Assembly (NCBI GenBank): GCA_046328475.1
Contig: JAXLWN010000012.1
Coordinates: forward strand, 1 to 64,000
Reading direction: 5' to 3'
Length of the DNA stretch: 64,000 nt
DNA from: CADCWN01 sp046328475
GTDB lineage: Bacteria > Chloroflexota > Chloroflexia > Thermomicrobiales > CADCWN01
Below the pieces are notes generated by a model. It saw only the letters and a program-made list of their open reading frames with translations, did no database searches and was not told the origin of the DNA. The position numbers and the translations under genes are program-made. Below are positions 55,488 through 64,000 of this stretch, piece after piece; positions within the stretch are counted from its first letter, which is position 1; each line of letters opens with the position of its first letter.

Positions 55488-56148
55488 CTCGCCCGTCGGT
55501 GGCCCATTTTTCCAGAATCGCCCGGATGTAGCGCCAGTTGCGTTTATTGTAGCTGACCGCCTCGGTGAAGGCGTCTTCGATCCAGTCGAGCGGGTAGCGT
55601 TCGGTCGCTTCGATCAACTGGTCGGCGATGATCGGCGTCAGCAGGCCGACGTTTTGCTCGTAGAGCCGGAAGACGTTGGGCCGCTCGGGGACGATCTCCG
55701 GGGCGGGCTCGTCGTCGTGCCGGATCGGCGGGGGCGGCGGCACGAGGCCGCGCGCCATCTTCGCCAGCGCCTCGCGGTTGCGGGGGGTGTTGAGCAGATA
55801 CCAGAGTTCCTGGTGTCCGTTCACCTCCTCTCCCGTTGGTAACGCGGCGAAGCGGAGGGTTGTTCCTCGGCTGACGGTGAGTTCGAGGCCGCGCGCGATA
55901 CTTTCGTCCGGTTCCTTGGGGGAGCCGAGGCGCTTGAGGCTTAACCGCAGCGGGGCGTGGCGGTAGATGGTCTCCGAGGCGAGGGGTGCGTCGTAGCCGC
56001 CCGCTTCGGCGAGGAGATCGAAGAAGCAGAGGGTCACTTTCAGTTCGGCGACCTCGGTGATCTGCGGCAACACCTCCGCGACGAAGACGCGTGGGATGGA
56101 GAGGGAGGGTTCTTCGGATGTGAGAAAGCCGCCGAAGCGTCGGGTCAC
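55393..56148 (-). CDS. DnaD/DnaB_2-domain primosome protein
   Basis: Start GTG 56,148 with GGAG six bases upstream; the longer frame to 56,232 is translated repeat. The C-terminal DnaD domain is clear: FRLYEQNVGLLTPIIADQLI, DWIEDAFTEAVSYNKRNWRY and IRAILEKWATDGR. The N-terminal half (FVAEVLPQITEVAELKVTLC; LAEAGGYDAPLASE) resembles DnaD-like winged-helix proteins. After WATDGR the frame overlaps the DnaC-like gene by 95 bases and reads as shadow, so the native stop is probably near 55,490, hidden by an indel. Confidence 0.82.
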   Translation of the reverse strand: MTRRFGGFLTSEEPSLSIPRVFVAEVLPQITEVAELKVTLCFFDLLAEAGGYDAPLASETIYRHAPLRLSLKRLGSPKEPDESIARGLELTVSRGTTLRFAALPTGEEVNGHQELWYLLNTPRNREALAKMARGLVPPPPPIRHDDEPAPEIVPERPNVFRLYEQNVGLLTPIIADQLIEATERYPLDWIEDAFTEAVSYNKRNWRYIRAILEKWATDGRGDGHAEHRGRSQGTGSFDPERYRRWRTTSPS

Positions 56149-56157
56149 GGGGTGCTC

Positions 56158-56231
56158 CAAAGTTGCAGGTTGGCAGGTTACAGGTTGCAAGTTAGGGGAA
56201 CGTGGAACTTGCCAACCTGCAACCTGCAACA
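56158..56231. repeat. Inverted heptamer arrays (GGTTGCA / TGCAACC)
   Basis: AGTTGCAGGTTGGCAGGTTA-type left arm (56,158-56,193) and CCAACCTGCAACCTGCAACA right arm (56,207-56,231) fill the gap between dnaB and the DnaD-like gene. Confidence 0.82.
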
Positions 56232-56236
56232 TCAGG

Positions 56237-57580
56237 TCAGATATCGGACTCGCGGTAGAGTTCGAGGTCGGCGAAGCGGGTGGTTTTCTCGAAGAAGCGG
56301 AGGTTGACGACGCCGAGGGGGCCGTTGCGGTGCTTGGCGATGTGGAGTTCGGCGAGGCCCTTCTTCTCGGTCTCGGGGTCGTAGAGTTCCTCGCGGTAGA
56401 TGAACATGACCATGTCGGCGTCCTGCTCGATGGAGCCCGATTCGCGCAGGTCGGAGAGCATCGGGATGTGGGAGGAGCGCGATTCGACGCTGCGGGAGAG
56501 CTGGGCCATGGAGAGGACGGGGACGTTCAGCTCGCGGGCGAGGCCCTTGAGGCCGCGCGAGATCTCGGAGACTTCCTGCACGCGGTTGTCGCCGCGCTTG
56601 GAGCCGGACATCAGCTGGAGGTAGTCGATCTGGACGAAGTCGAGGCCGCGCTCGGCCTGGAGGCGGCGGGCCTTGGAGCGGAGTTCCATGATGCCGATGC
56701 CGGGGGTGTCGTCGATGTAGATCTGCAACTCGGCGAGCTTGCCGAAGGCGCGGGAGATGCTCTCCCACTCCTCGTCGTTGATGTGGCCGAGGCGCAGGCG
56801 GTGGGAGTCGATGCCGGTTTCCATCGAGAGGAGGCGCTGGACGAGCTGCTCGGCGGGCATCTCCAGGTTGAACATGGCGACGACCTTGCCGCGCTGGGCG
56901 GCGGCGTGGGCGAGGCCGAGGGACAGGCTCGTCTTCCCAACGCCGGGGCGGGCGGCGAGGATGATCAGGTCGCTGTTCTGGAAGCCGCCGGTGAGCTGGT
57001 CGAGGTCGGTGAAGCCGGTGGGGACGCCGACGACCTCGCCGCGATGCTGCTGGAGGAAGTCGAGCTTGTCGAAATAGGCTTCGAGTACCTGGGCGATCGA
57101 GACGAAGTCGCGCCCGCGCCGATCCTGGGCGACCTCGTGCATGACGCGCTGGGCGGAGTCGAGGGCTTCGTCGATTTCGAGGCGCTCGTTGTAGCCGATG
57201 TTGACGATCTGGGTGCCGGCGGTGATGATGCGGCGCAGGAGGGAGGTGCGCTCGACGACCTGGCCGTAGTATTCGACGTGGACGGCGGTGGGGACGCCAC
57301 CGGCGAGCGCGGCGAGCGCGGCGTAGCCGCCGACGTTCTGCAATTCCTCGCGCCGGTCGAGTTCGGCGGCGACGGTCATGATGTCGGCGGGTTCGCGGCG
57401 GTTGTAGAGGTCGAGGATGGCGCGGTAGATCGCGGCGTGGGTGCCGCGATAGAAGTCTTCCGCGCGGAGGGTGGACGCGACCTGGATGATCGCGTCGCGT
57501 TCCAGCAGCAGCGCCCCGAGGACCGATTCTTCCGCCTCCAGGTTATGGGGAGGCAGTTTCTCGATAACCTGCACGTCCAT
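56237..57580 (-). CDS. dnaB: Replicative DNA helicase DnaB
   Basis: 447 aa. N-terminal domain LPPHNLEAEESVLGALLLER; RecA-type core with Walker A ILAARPGVGKTSLSLGLAHA, motif FNLEMPAEQLVQRLLS, Walker B VQIDYLQLMSG, and the DNA-binding/arginine-finger end LRESGSIEQDADMVMFIYRE and HRNGPLGVVNLRFFEKTTRF. Full length, no intein. Directly downstream of rplI, a conserved order, and upstream of the helicase-loader genes. Confidence 0.97.
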   Translation of the reverse strand: MDVQVIEKLPPHNLEAEESVLGALLLERDAIIQVASTLRAEDFYRGTHAAIYRAILDLYNRREPADIMTVAAELDRREELQNVGGYAALAALAGGVPTAVHVEYYGQVVERTSLLRRIITAGTQIVNIGYNERLEIDEALDSAQRVMHEVAQDRRGRDFVSIAQVLEAYFDKLDFLQQHRGEVVGVPTGFTDLDQLTGGFQNSDLIILAARPGVGKTSLSLGLAHAAAQRGKVVAMFNLEMPAEQLVQRLLSMETGIDSHRLRLGHINDEEWESISRAFGKLAELQIYIDDTPGIGIMELRSKARRLQAERGLDFVQIDYLQLMSGSKRGDNRVQEVSEISRGLKGLARELNVPVLSMAQLSRSVESRSSHIPMLSDLRESGSIEQDADMVMFIYREELYDPETEKKGLAELHIAKHRNGPLGVVNLRFFEKTTRFADLELYRESDI

Positions 57581-57658
57581 CCCTCACTCGGTCGGAGACC
57601 GAGTGGGTCCGATGGGGGGCGCTGCCGCTGGCGGGGGAACGCGATGTTCGCCCGCTGC

Positions 57659-58204
57659 TTAGGCGTCCTGCTCGGCCTCGGTCTCGGTCTCGGTCGCGGC
57701 GTCTTCGGTTTCGGTGGCCTCGCCCTCAGTCTCGGCGGAGGCTTCCTGCTCCGGTGTACCCTCGGCGACGACGACGGCGGTGATCTGCGGCTTCAGGCGC
57801 CCGACGAGGTTGACGGTGACGGTGTGGTCCCCGACCTCGTGGATGCCGCCCGGCACCTCGATCTTGCGGCGGTCGATCTCCTCACCGAGCTCCTGCGAGA
57901 GCCGCTCGGCGATCTCGGCGTTGGTGACCGAGCCGTAGAGGCGACCGGTCTCGCCGGCGCGGGCGGTGAAGGTGAGGCGCATGCCGCTGATGCGGTCGGC
58001 GAGCGACTGCATCGCGACTTCCTGCTTGGCGATCTTGCGCTGCTCGGCGGCCTGGCGCTCCTGCACCTGCTTGACCATGCCGGTGGTCGCGACGACCGCC
58101 AGCTTCTTGGGGATCAGATAGTTGCGCGCGTAGCCCGGCTTGACCTCTTGCAGGGTACCGGCGTCGCCCAACTTGTCGACGTCCTGGGTCAGGATGATCT
58201 TCAT
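57659..58204 (-). CDS. rplI: 50S ribosomal protein L9
   Basis: 181 aa from ATG 58,204 (GAGGAAA upstream). MKIILTQDVDKLGDAGTLQE and VKPGYARNYLIPKKLAVVAT are L9 signatures, and the C-terminal domain follows (LTFTARAGETGRLYGSVTNA; VGDHTVTVNLVGRLKPQITA). The last ~40 residues are a low-complexity Glu/Thr/Ala acidic tail (ATETEDAATETETEAEQDA) absent from typical L9. rpsF, ssb and rpsR, often upstream, are not here. Confidence 0.96.
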   Translation of the reverse strand: MKIILTQDVDKLGDAGTLQEVKPGYARNYLIPKKLAVVATTGMVKQVQERQAAEQRKIAKQEVAMQSLADRISGMRLTFTARAGETGRLYGSVTNAEIAERLSQELGEEIDRRKIEVPGGIHEVGDHTVTVNLVGRLKPQITAVVVAEGTPEQEASAETEGEATETEDAATETETEAEQDA

Positions 58205-58228
58205 GGTGGGTCGTTTCCTCTCCTCGGC

Positions 58229-58275
58229 GGGTTCGAAGGTTCGAAGGTTCGAAGGTTCGAAGGTTCGAAGGTTCG
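58229..58275. repeat. Octamer tandem array (GGTTCGAA)
   Basis: Five to six exact copies of the eight-base palindromic-core unit AGGTTCGA just upstream of rplI. Confidence 0.85.
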
Positions 58276-58654
58276 CACCTTGAACTTGGAACGCTCGCGA
58301 CTTGAACCGTGGTGTGCCCGCACCTCCAATAGTGAGACCTCTGTCGTCCGATGCCAGTGGCGCACGGATCGGCTGGCGGCAACGGGTGCTGCCAGGTGCC
58401 GGGTGCGGTGCGCGCGATGGGGTTCGACATTGGCGGTGTACGAACACCGTGGCATCGTCAGTGTACTATAGCGATGATCGAGGGTTTTGGCAAGGTTACG
58501 TACAGGGGATTTTGAGACGAGGGCGGTGAAATAGTGTGTGTTTGTGCGTTTGTGCGTTCGTATGTTGGTTTGAAGGCGGTGCCGAAGGTGGGGATCGGGC
58601 CTGGGTGCGGTTTGACAGTGGGGGTGGGGGCTGTTAGGCTTGGGGATAAGTGAA

Positions 58655-58805
58655 GATGCGCGGTGGAGGCGTTCGCGGCGGGATGCGTCGCGGGCGTTGA
58701 GCAGGGGAAGTCCGGTGCGAAGCCGGCGCTGTCCCGCAACTGTGAGCGGTGGGGTGTCAAGGGTCTGAACCCGCCGCGAAGCCAGAATACCTGCCTCCAT
58801 CGTTT
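58655..58805 (+). ncRNA. Cobalamin (B12) riboswitch aptamer
   Basis: The conserved core is complete: GAGCAGGGGAAGTCCGGTGC, GCGCTGTCCCGCAACTGTGA and the B12 box GAAGCCAGAATACCTGCC. The outer helix forms from GGAGGC (58,665-58,670) and GCCTCC (58,793-58,798). It precedes the btuFCD-cobS-cbiB genes, as expected for cobalamin-repressed uptake and salvage. Confidence 0.95.
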
Positions 58806-58880
58806 GCGCTGCGGACCGTCGAGCGAACGGGCGTTGGCAGCAGGGCAGGTGGGTTGTCCACCCGCAATGCGCTCCCTCCG

Positions 58881-58904
58881 TCCCCCCTGACGGGGGGATT
58901 TTTT
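58881..58904 (+). terminator. Intrinsic terminator of the cobalamin riboswitch
   Basis: TCCCCCC-TGAC-GGGGGGA followed by six T, 80 bases after the aptamer. This is the expression platform: cobalamin binding would favour termination before btuF. A second hairpin (GTGGG/CCCAC, ~58,849-58,863) may be part of the switch. Confidence 0.88.
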
Positions 58905-59000
58905 GTTGGGTGCGAGGATGCGGATCTGGCGTGCCCCCTCGCCGCTGTCGGGCCGGTGCGCTGGCGCGATAGGCGTTTTGGTGCGAGGGAGGAGCGAGGG

Positions 59001-59130
59001 ATGAAGTCGGAAGTCGGAAGTCGGAAGTCGGAAGCGCGGGGGGGCGCGGCGGTTGTTTCGCGGGCGGTTGAAACCGCGCCTGGGGGTGGCTGCGGTCGCC
59101 ACGAAACCGGCCTGCGCCGGCTAGGAGCCG
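59001..59130. repeat. Heptamer array and diverged dispersed palindrome upstream of btuF
   Basis: Four to five GAAGTCG units (59,001-59,034), then GCGGTTGAAACCGCGCCTGG and CCACGAAACCGGCCTGCGCC, related to the composite repeat at 22,655-22,770. Confidence 0.7.
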
Positions 59131-59138
59131 CATACCGT

Positions 59139-60221
59139 GTGAGTCAGTGGCGGATGCGGGTGCAGGTGCTGGCGCTGGTGGCGTTTCTGGTGGCGTGCGG
59201 CGGGGCTGCGCCGACGGCGACGACGCAGTTGCCGCAGGCTTCGGCGACGGCGGCGCGGGCGTCGAGCGCGCCTTCGGCGGCGAGTGGTTCAGCGGCGGCG
59301 AGTGTGGCCCCGGCGGGGAGTGCCGCGCCAGGGGCGACTCCGACGCGGGCGGCGGCTCCGGCGACGCCTGCGGTGGCGGGGACGCCGGGGGCGACGGTGT
59401 ATCCGCTGACGATCGCGGATGACGCGGGGCGCAGCGTGACGGTGCCGAAGCGGCCGGTGCGGATCGTGTCGCTGGCACCGAGCAACACCGAGATTCTGTA
59501 CGCGCTGGGGCTGGCCGACCGGGTGGTGGGGGTGGACCAGTTCTCGAACTATCCGCCCGAGGCGCAGAGCAAGCCGAAGATCGGGTCGTATTCGGCGGCG
59601 AATTTGGAGCAGGTGGTGGCGCGCGAGCCGGACCTGATCCTGGCGTCGGGGATCACGCGGCCGGATGTGCTGAATGCGCTGTCGGCGCAGGGGCTGCCGG
59701 TGGTGGTGCTGAATCCGAGCAATCTGACCGGCGTGCTGGCGAATGTCACGCTGGTGGGTCGGGTGACCGATGTGGGCGCGGGTGCCGGGCAGCTGCGGGC
59801 GGGCCTGGAGGCGCGGATCGCGGCGGTGGCGGAGAAGCTGAAGGGGACGAACACGAAGCCGCGCGCCTTCGTGGAGCTCGATCCGATGCAGTTCTTCTCG
59901 GTGGGGCCGAAGTCCTTCGTGGATGACCTGATCACCCGTGCGGGCGGCGTGAACATCGCGGCCGATACGGGGACGCCCTACCCGCAGCTGAGCCAGGAGC
60001 AGATTCTGGGCAAAGACCCGGAGGTGATCCTGCTGGCCGATGGGAGCCAGGGGGTGACGCCGGCGTCGGTGCAGGGGCGCGCTGGCTGGGGCAATGTAAG
60101 CGCGGTGAAGTCGGGGCGGATCGTGGTGCTGGATGAGGATGTCTTCCTGCGCTCGGGGCCGCGCTCGGTGGATGCGCTGGAGATGCTGCTGCGGTATCTG
60201 CACCCGGAGTTGTTCCGGTAA
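59139..60221 (+). CDS. btuF: Cobalamin ABC transporter substrate-binding lipoprotein BtuF
   Basis: 360 aa from GTG 59,139 (GGAG about 12 bases upstream); ATG 59,154 is an alternative. Signal peptide with lipobox LALVAFLVACGG (Cys acylation), then a ~70-residue Ala/Ser/Pro spacer (SATAARASSAPSAASG). The BtuF/FhuD fold starts YPLTIADDAGRSVTVPKRPV and includes RIVSLAPSNTEILYALGLAD, VVGVDQFSNYPPEAQSKPKI, EPDLILASG and WGNVSAVKSGRIVVLDED. Binds corrinoid outside the membrane for BtuCD. Under riboswitch control. Confidence 0.92.
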   Translation: MSQWRMRVQVLALVAFLVACGGAAPTATTQLPQASATAARASSAPSAASGSAAASVAPAGSAAPGATPTRAAAPATPAVAGTPGATVYPLTIADDAGRSVTVPKRPVRIVSLAPSNTEILYALGLADRVVGVDQFSNYPPEAQSKPKIGSYSAANLEQVVAREPDLILASGITRPDVLNALSAQGLPVVVLNPSNLTGVLANVTLVGRVTDVGAGAGQLRAGLEARIAAVAEKLKGTNTKPRAFVELDPMQFFSVGPKSFVDDLITRAGGVNIAADTGTPYPQLSQEQILGKDPEVILLADGSQGVTPASVQGRAGWGNVSAVKSGRIVVLDEDVFLRSGPRSVDALEMLLRYLHPELFR

Positions 60222-60392
60222 GTGCTGAGTGCTGAGTGCTGAGTGCCGAGTGCCGAGTGCCGGTGCCGAGGTGGGGTAACGTGAGGGCGACGTGGCGTTC
60301 CGAGAAGCGGGTGGGGGTGGTGGGAGTCGCCGACTCCGACGCGGGCAGCGTCCTGCTTCATACTCGGCACTCGGCACTCGGCACTCCGCATT
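60222..60392. repeat. Inverted heptamer arrays (GTGCTGA, GTGCCGA / CGGCACT)
   Basis: GTGCTGA then GTGCCGA units (60,222-60,265) begin right after the btuF stop; the complementary CTCGGCA units (60,357-60,392) lie inside the start of the btuC reading frame. Confidence 0.82.
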
Positions 60393-61385
60393 GCTCCTGC
60401 TGGCGCTGGCGCTCGTCGTGGTGGTGCTGGGGGCGGCGGCGTGGGGGTCGGTGCGGATCCCGCTGGGGACGATCGTGCGGATGGTGGCGCTGCGGCTGCC
60501 TGCCGGGGGCGGGCGCGGCGGATTGGTAAACGTCGTGAGGTCGATCATTTCACGATCCGGCTGCCGCGCGTGATCTGGCCGGGGTGGTCGGGGCGTCGCT
60601 GGCGGTCTCGGGCGCGACGTATCAGGGGTTGTTCCGCAATCCGCTGGCCGATCCGTTCCTGCTGGGGGTGGCGGCGGGGGCGGCGCTGGGGGCGACGGCG
60701 TCGATTGTCTTCAAACGCCTGCGCGCTTCTATGCGCTGGGGGCGACGCAGTGGAGCGCGTTCGCGGGGGCGATGATCGCGGTGGTGCTGGTGTCGGCGCT
60801 GGCGCGGTTCGGGGAGACGACGCCGCTGACGGCGCTGCTGCTGGCGGGGGTGGCGATCAGCGCGCTGGCATCGGCGATCACTTCCTTCCTGATGTACTGG
60901 TATGGCGATAAGCTGATGGCCATCTACGGCTGGATGATGGGCGGCCTGACGGCGGGGTCGTGGGGGCAGGTTGAGCAGGTCGCGCCGTACCTGGCGATCG
61001 GATCGCTGATCCTGCTGCCGTCGGCGCGGCTGCTGAATGCGCTGCAACTGGGCGAGGAGGGGGCGCTGGCGCTCGGAATCGACGTGGAGCGACTGAAGCT
61101 GGTGCTGGTGGTGGTGGCGACGATGGTGACGGCGGCGGCGGTGTCGGTCAGCGGGCTGATCGGCTTCGTGGGGCTGATCGTGCCGCACATCGCGCGGCTG
61201 CTGTGGGGGCGGATCACCGGCGGTTGCTGCCCTGTTCGCTGCTGCTGGGGGCGATCTTCCTGATCGTGGCCGATGGGCTGGCGCGGACGATGCTCGCGCC
61301 GGGGGAGGTGCCGGTGGGGGTGCTGACGGCGTTGTGCGGGGCACCGTTCTTCCTGTATCTGTTGCGGCGAAGTAAAGCGGGGTGA
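60292..61385 (+). CDS. btuC: Cobalamin ABC transporter permease BtuC, frameshifted
   Basis: The frame from GTG 60,292 begins with repeat-encoded residues; the real protein probably starts near LLLLALALVVVVLGAAAWGS. Then, after an indel near 60,535: TIRLPRVIW, GASLAVSGATYQGLFRNPLA and DPFLLGVAAGAALGATASIV (FecCD signature). After a second indel near 60,725: RFGETTPLTALLLAGVAISA, IYGWMMGGLTAGSWGQVEQV and VSGLIGFVGLIVPHIARLLW (coupling helix). After a third near 61,220: LLLGAIFLIVADGLARTMLA to 61,385. About ten membrane segments in all. Partner of BtuD and BtuF. Confidence 0.87.
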
Positions 61386-61417
61386 TTGCGGATTGCGGAT
61401 TGCGGATTGCGGATTAG
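61383..61417. repeat. Heptamer array (GCGGATT type)
   Basis: Four to five GATTGCG units directly after the btuC stop; same unit as at 50,523-50,626. Confidence 0.82.
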
Positions 61418-61429
61418 GGACTGAGACGA

Positions 61430-62222
61430 TTGTCGCCGTGCGGGGAGCTGCGGTTCGCTTTTGGCGGGCGGGCGGTGTTGCGCGGCGTCGATGTGACGAT
61501 CGCGTCGGGCGAGTTGGTGGGGTTGCTGGGGCCGAATGGGTCGGGGAAGAGCACGCTGCTGCGGCTGATCGGGGGGACGCTGCGCGGGGGGCGGGGGAGG
61601 TTGCGGTTGCGGGCTTGAGGCCGGGGCGGGCGACGCGGCGGGCGCTGGCGCGGCGGGTGGCGAGCGTGGCGCAGACGCCGACGCTGCCGGAGGCGTTCAC
61701 GGTGGCCGACCTGGTGCTGCTGGGGCGGACGCCGCACCTGGGGCTGCTGCAAGGGGAGCGCGAGCGGGATTATGCCGCCGCGCGGCGGGCGCTGATCGCG
61801 GCGGGGTGTCTCGACCTGGCGGGGCGGCCGGTGGGGGAGTTGTCGGGGGGAGCGGCAGCGGGCGTCGCTGGCGCGGGCGCTGGCGCAGGAGCCGGAGTTG
61901 TTGTTGCTCGATGAGCCGACGGCGCACCTCGATCCGGGCGTGGGGCGAAGATCCTGGCGACGCTGGGGCGGCTGAACCGTGAGGAAGGGCTGACGGTGCT
62001 GGCGGCGCTGCACGACGTGAACCTGGCCGCCGCTGTTTGTCCGCGCCTGCTGCTGCTGCACGAGGGGCGAATTATCGCCGATGGGCCGCCGGGGGAGGTG
62101 ATCACGTCGGTGTTGTTGCGGCGGGCCTATGGAGGTATGATGCGCAGGTGATTCCGCACCCGCAGACGGGGCTGCCGGTGGCGTTGCCGAGTTATCATGG
62201 CGTAGTGGTCGGTAGTCGGTAG
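61430..62222 (+). CDS. btuD: Cobalamin ABC transporter ATPase BtuD, frameshifted
   Basis: ELRFAFGGRAVLRGVDVTIA and Walker A GLLGPNGSGKSTLLRLIGG open the protein. Indels near 61,600, 61,850, 61,945 and 62,130 separate VASVAQTPTLPEAFTVADLV (Q-loop), PVGELSGG (signature), QEPELLLLDEPTAHLDPG (Walker B) and VLAALHDVNLAAAVCPRLLL (H-loop). The C-terminus AQVIPHPQTGLPVALPSYHG is typical of BtuD-like proteins, and the final VVVGSR comes from a following repeat array. Energises corrinoid import. Confidence 0.87.
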
Positions 62223-62232
62223 TCGGTAGTCA
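62206..62232. repeat. Heptamer array (GGTAGTC type)
   Basis: Three to four GGTAGTC units span the btuD stop and the cobS ribosome-binding region. Confidence 0.78.
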
Positions 62233-62235
62233 GAA

Positions 62236-62983
62236 ATGATGTCGCTGATTGTGGCGCTGGGGTTTTTGACGGCGTTGCCGGTGCCGCGTGGGGAGGGGCG
62301 GCCGGAGGCGTTGGCGCGGTCGCTGGGGTTTTCCCGGTGGCGGGGGGATTATCGGCGGGTTGTTGGTGGGGCTTGATTTTGGGCTGGGGTTGGTGCTGCC
62401 GGTGGGGGTGCGCTCGACGATCCTGCTGATGGCGCTGATGGCGATCACGCGCGGCGCTGCATTCGATGGGTTGATGGATATCTGCGACGGGCTGTTCGGT
62501 GGGTTCACGCCGGAACGGCGGCTAGCGATCATGCGCGATAGCCGGGTGGGGGCGTTCGGGGTGTTGGGGGCGGCGGCGGATTTGCTGCTGCGCTATGCGG
62601 CGCTGTCGTCGCTGGATGGCTATGCGCGAGTGGTGGGGTTGCTGCTGCCGCCGATTGTGGGGCGGTGGGCGATGGTCTGGGCGACGGTGGCGTATCCGTA
62701 TGGTCGGAGCGAGGGGCTAGGCAAGGCATTCAAGGAGCGGGCGGGGTGGCGCGAGGTGGCGCTGGCGACGGTGGGAGCGGTGGTGCTCGGGGCGGCGGGG
62801 TGGTGGCCGTGGGGGGCGATGGGGGTCGTCGTGGGATGGCTGGTGGCGGTGGCGGTGGCGCGGTTCATGTTGGGGCGGTTGCCGGGGCTGACGGGGGATT
62901 GTTACGGGGCGATCAATGTGGGGTGGTGGAGGGGGTGGTGCTGGTTGGGGTGGTGGGGGTGTTGTGGGGACGGTGGAGCGTGA
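62236..62983 (+). CDS. cobS: Adenosylcobinamide-GDP ribazoletransferase CobS, frameshifted
   Basis: MMSLIVALGFLTALPVPRGE, then an indel near 62,335 and GGIIGGLLVGLDFGLGLVLP, followed by RGAAFDGLMDICDGLFGGFT (the DGxxDxxDG catalytic pattern) and ERRLAIMRDSRVGAFGVLGA. About six membrane helices. Near 62,925 another indel replaces the natural end (INVVVEGVVLVGVVGVLWGR in the next frame), so the given stop is approximate. Catalyses the final nucleotide-loop assembly step of cobalamin. Confidence 0.88.
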
Positions 62984-63026
62984 GGGCGGTGAGGGGCGTG
63001 AGGGCGTGGGGGCGTGGGGGCACCGG

Positions 63027-63085
63027 GACTGAAGTCGGCGCAGGGCGCTCACGCGCCGCAAGTCCGCCTGCGCGGACTGGGGTGC
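63027..63085. repeat. Dispersed palindromic repeat, inverted copy
   Basis: GGGACTGAAGTCGGCGCAGG, GCGCTCACGCGCCGC and AAGTCCGCCTGCGCGGACTG are the complement of the elements at 4,994-5,052 and 22,655-22,770. It lies at the end of cobS, 40 bases before cbiB. Confidence 0.75.
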
Positions 63086-63127
63086 TGAAGGCAAGGCGAT
63101 GGCGGGTGGCAATCCTCGATAGTTGAG

Positions 63128-64000
63128 GTGCTGCTGTTGCCGTTGGCGGTGGCGTGGGATGGGGTGGTAGGGGAGCCGCCGGGGGCGGGTGCATCCGGTG
63201 GTGTGGATGGGGAGGGTGGTGCGGGCGGGGGAGCGGGGTGCGCCGAGGAGGCGGGGGCGTGCGGATTTGTCTCTGGGGTGGGGTTGGCGGTGGGGCCGCC
63301 GGTGGTCCTATGGGTGGGTGATCGGGCGGGCGTGGCGTTGGGTGGGCGCTGGCCGCTGGTGGCGCTGGCGGTTGGGGTGCCGTTATTGAAGTCGATGTTC
63401 GCGATTCGGATGTTGCGCGAGGCGGGGAGGGGTGCGCGGGCCGCTGGCGGCAGGGGACCTGGCGAGGGCGCGGCTGGGGCTGCGGTCGCTGGTGAGCCGG
63501 GATGCGTCGGGGCTGGATGGGCCGCTGATTGCGGCGGCGGCGGTGGAGTCGCTGGCGGAGAATCTGGGGGATTCGGTGGTCGCGCCGCTCTGTTTCTATG
63601 CGATCGGCGGGTTGCCGGGGGTGGTGGCGTACCGGGCGGTGAATACGCTCGACTCGATGATCGGCTATCGCGGGCGCTATGAGTGGTTAGGGAAGGCGGG
63701 GGCGCGGCTGGATGATCTGCTCAATTTGCTGCCGTCGCGGCTGGCGGTGCTGCTGATTGTGGGTGCGGCGGCGATTGTGGGCGAGGATGCGCGCGGGGCG
63801 TGGCGGATGGCGCGGCACGACGCGGGGCTGACGGCCAGTCCGAATGCGGGGTGGCCGATGGCGGCGATGGCGGGGGCGCTGGGTGTCAGTTGGAGAGGGA
63901 GGGCATTACCGCCTGGGCGCGGGCGGCGCGGCGGCCGATGCGGCGGCGATTCGCCGGGCGGATCGGGTGGTCGGGGTGGCGTCGCTGCTGGCGGTGGCGC
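63128..64000 (+). CDS. cbiB: Adenosylcobinamide-phosphate synthase CbiB/CobD, frameshifted, cut by window end
   Basis: GTG 63,128. LLPLAVAWDGVVGEPPG, then after an indel near 63,190 VHPVVWMGRVVRAGERGAPR, both family signatures. Further indels near 63,250 and 63,445 precede SLVSRDASGLDGPLIAAAAV, ESLAENLGDSVVAPLCFYAI, AYRAVNTLDSMIGYRGRYEW and ARLDDLLNLLPSRLAVLLIV. The end (DAGLTASPNAGWPMAAMAGA) leads out of the window. Attaches aminopropanol phosphate to cobyric acid; completes the visible riboswitch-controlled corrinoid salvage operon. Confidence 0.88.

Overview
**Organism and data quality.** The window is GC-rich bacterial chromosome, most like a Chloroflexota (Thermomicrobia-type) genome. 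This is an inference from gene content (DnaC/DnaD-type helicase loading, CdaA/YbbR, HTH-linked inositol phosphate synthase, CP-ATP-grasp/alpha-E/transglutaminase set) and from the many intergenic 7-8-mer tandem repeats; no 16S gene is present. About 18 genes are cut by single-base frameshifts while the protein family stays readable in the next frame. This looks like indel error in a long-read or metagenome assembly, so most frameshifts should not be read as true pseudogenes.

**Layout.** 1-5,000: an ECF sigma factor joined in frame to a ClpX-type zinc finger, a HigBA-like toxin-antitoxin pair, ccmB, radC, a two-gene lipoate ligase and a DUF350 protein. 5,060-13,300: an HxlR regulator with a clear promoter/operator, argG, a CorA transporter, an O-antigen-ligase-like protein, and frameshifted small enzymes. 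13,459-25,141: inositol-3-phosphate synthase with an N-terminal HTH and a perfect palindrome in its promoter, NUDIX, S9 peptidase, glmS, an uncharacterised pair, a methyltransferase, adenosine deaminase and a cold-shock protein.

**Defence island (25,286-33,125).** A visibly more A+T-rich block holds a tightly overlapping minus-strand operon: UvrD-like helicase, DarT-like ADP-ribosyltransferase, ADP-ribosylglycohydrolase (ARH) joined to a prokaryotic Argonaute (MID-PIWI), and a C-terminal multi-TM protein. An IS5-family element with a TA target duplication interrupts the helicase; removing it restores the reading frame exactly. I know of no described system that joins ARH to Argonaute next to DarT, so this is the main discovery candidate.

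**33,292-64,000.** The spoVR-yeaH-prkA stress triad; tRNA-Thr-tuf-rpsJ with a strong promoter; a secreted amidase; the CP-ATP-grasp/alpha-E/transglutaminase cluster; cdaA-ybbR-NUDIX (c-di-AMP); a large TPR protein; rplI-dnaB-dnaD-like-dnaC-like (replication); and a cobalamin riboswitch with terminator ahead of btuF-btuC-btuD-cobS-cbiB (corrinoid uptake and salvage), which runs off the right edge.

**Repeats.** At least 18 gaps carry tandem arrays of 7-8-mers, often as two inverted arms that could fold into long hairpins; some run into the ends of coding regions. Three other dispersed families (a palindrome around AGTCCGCGCAGGCGGACT, degenerate CGCCAAGA/CAGAGGACA tracts, and a CTCACCCC...GAGAGGGG element) fill further gaps.
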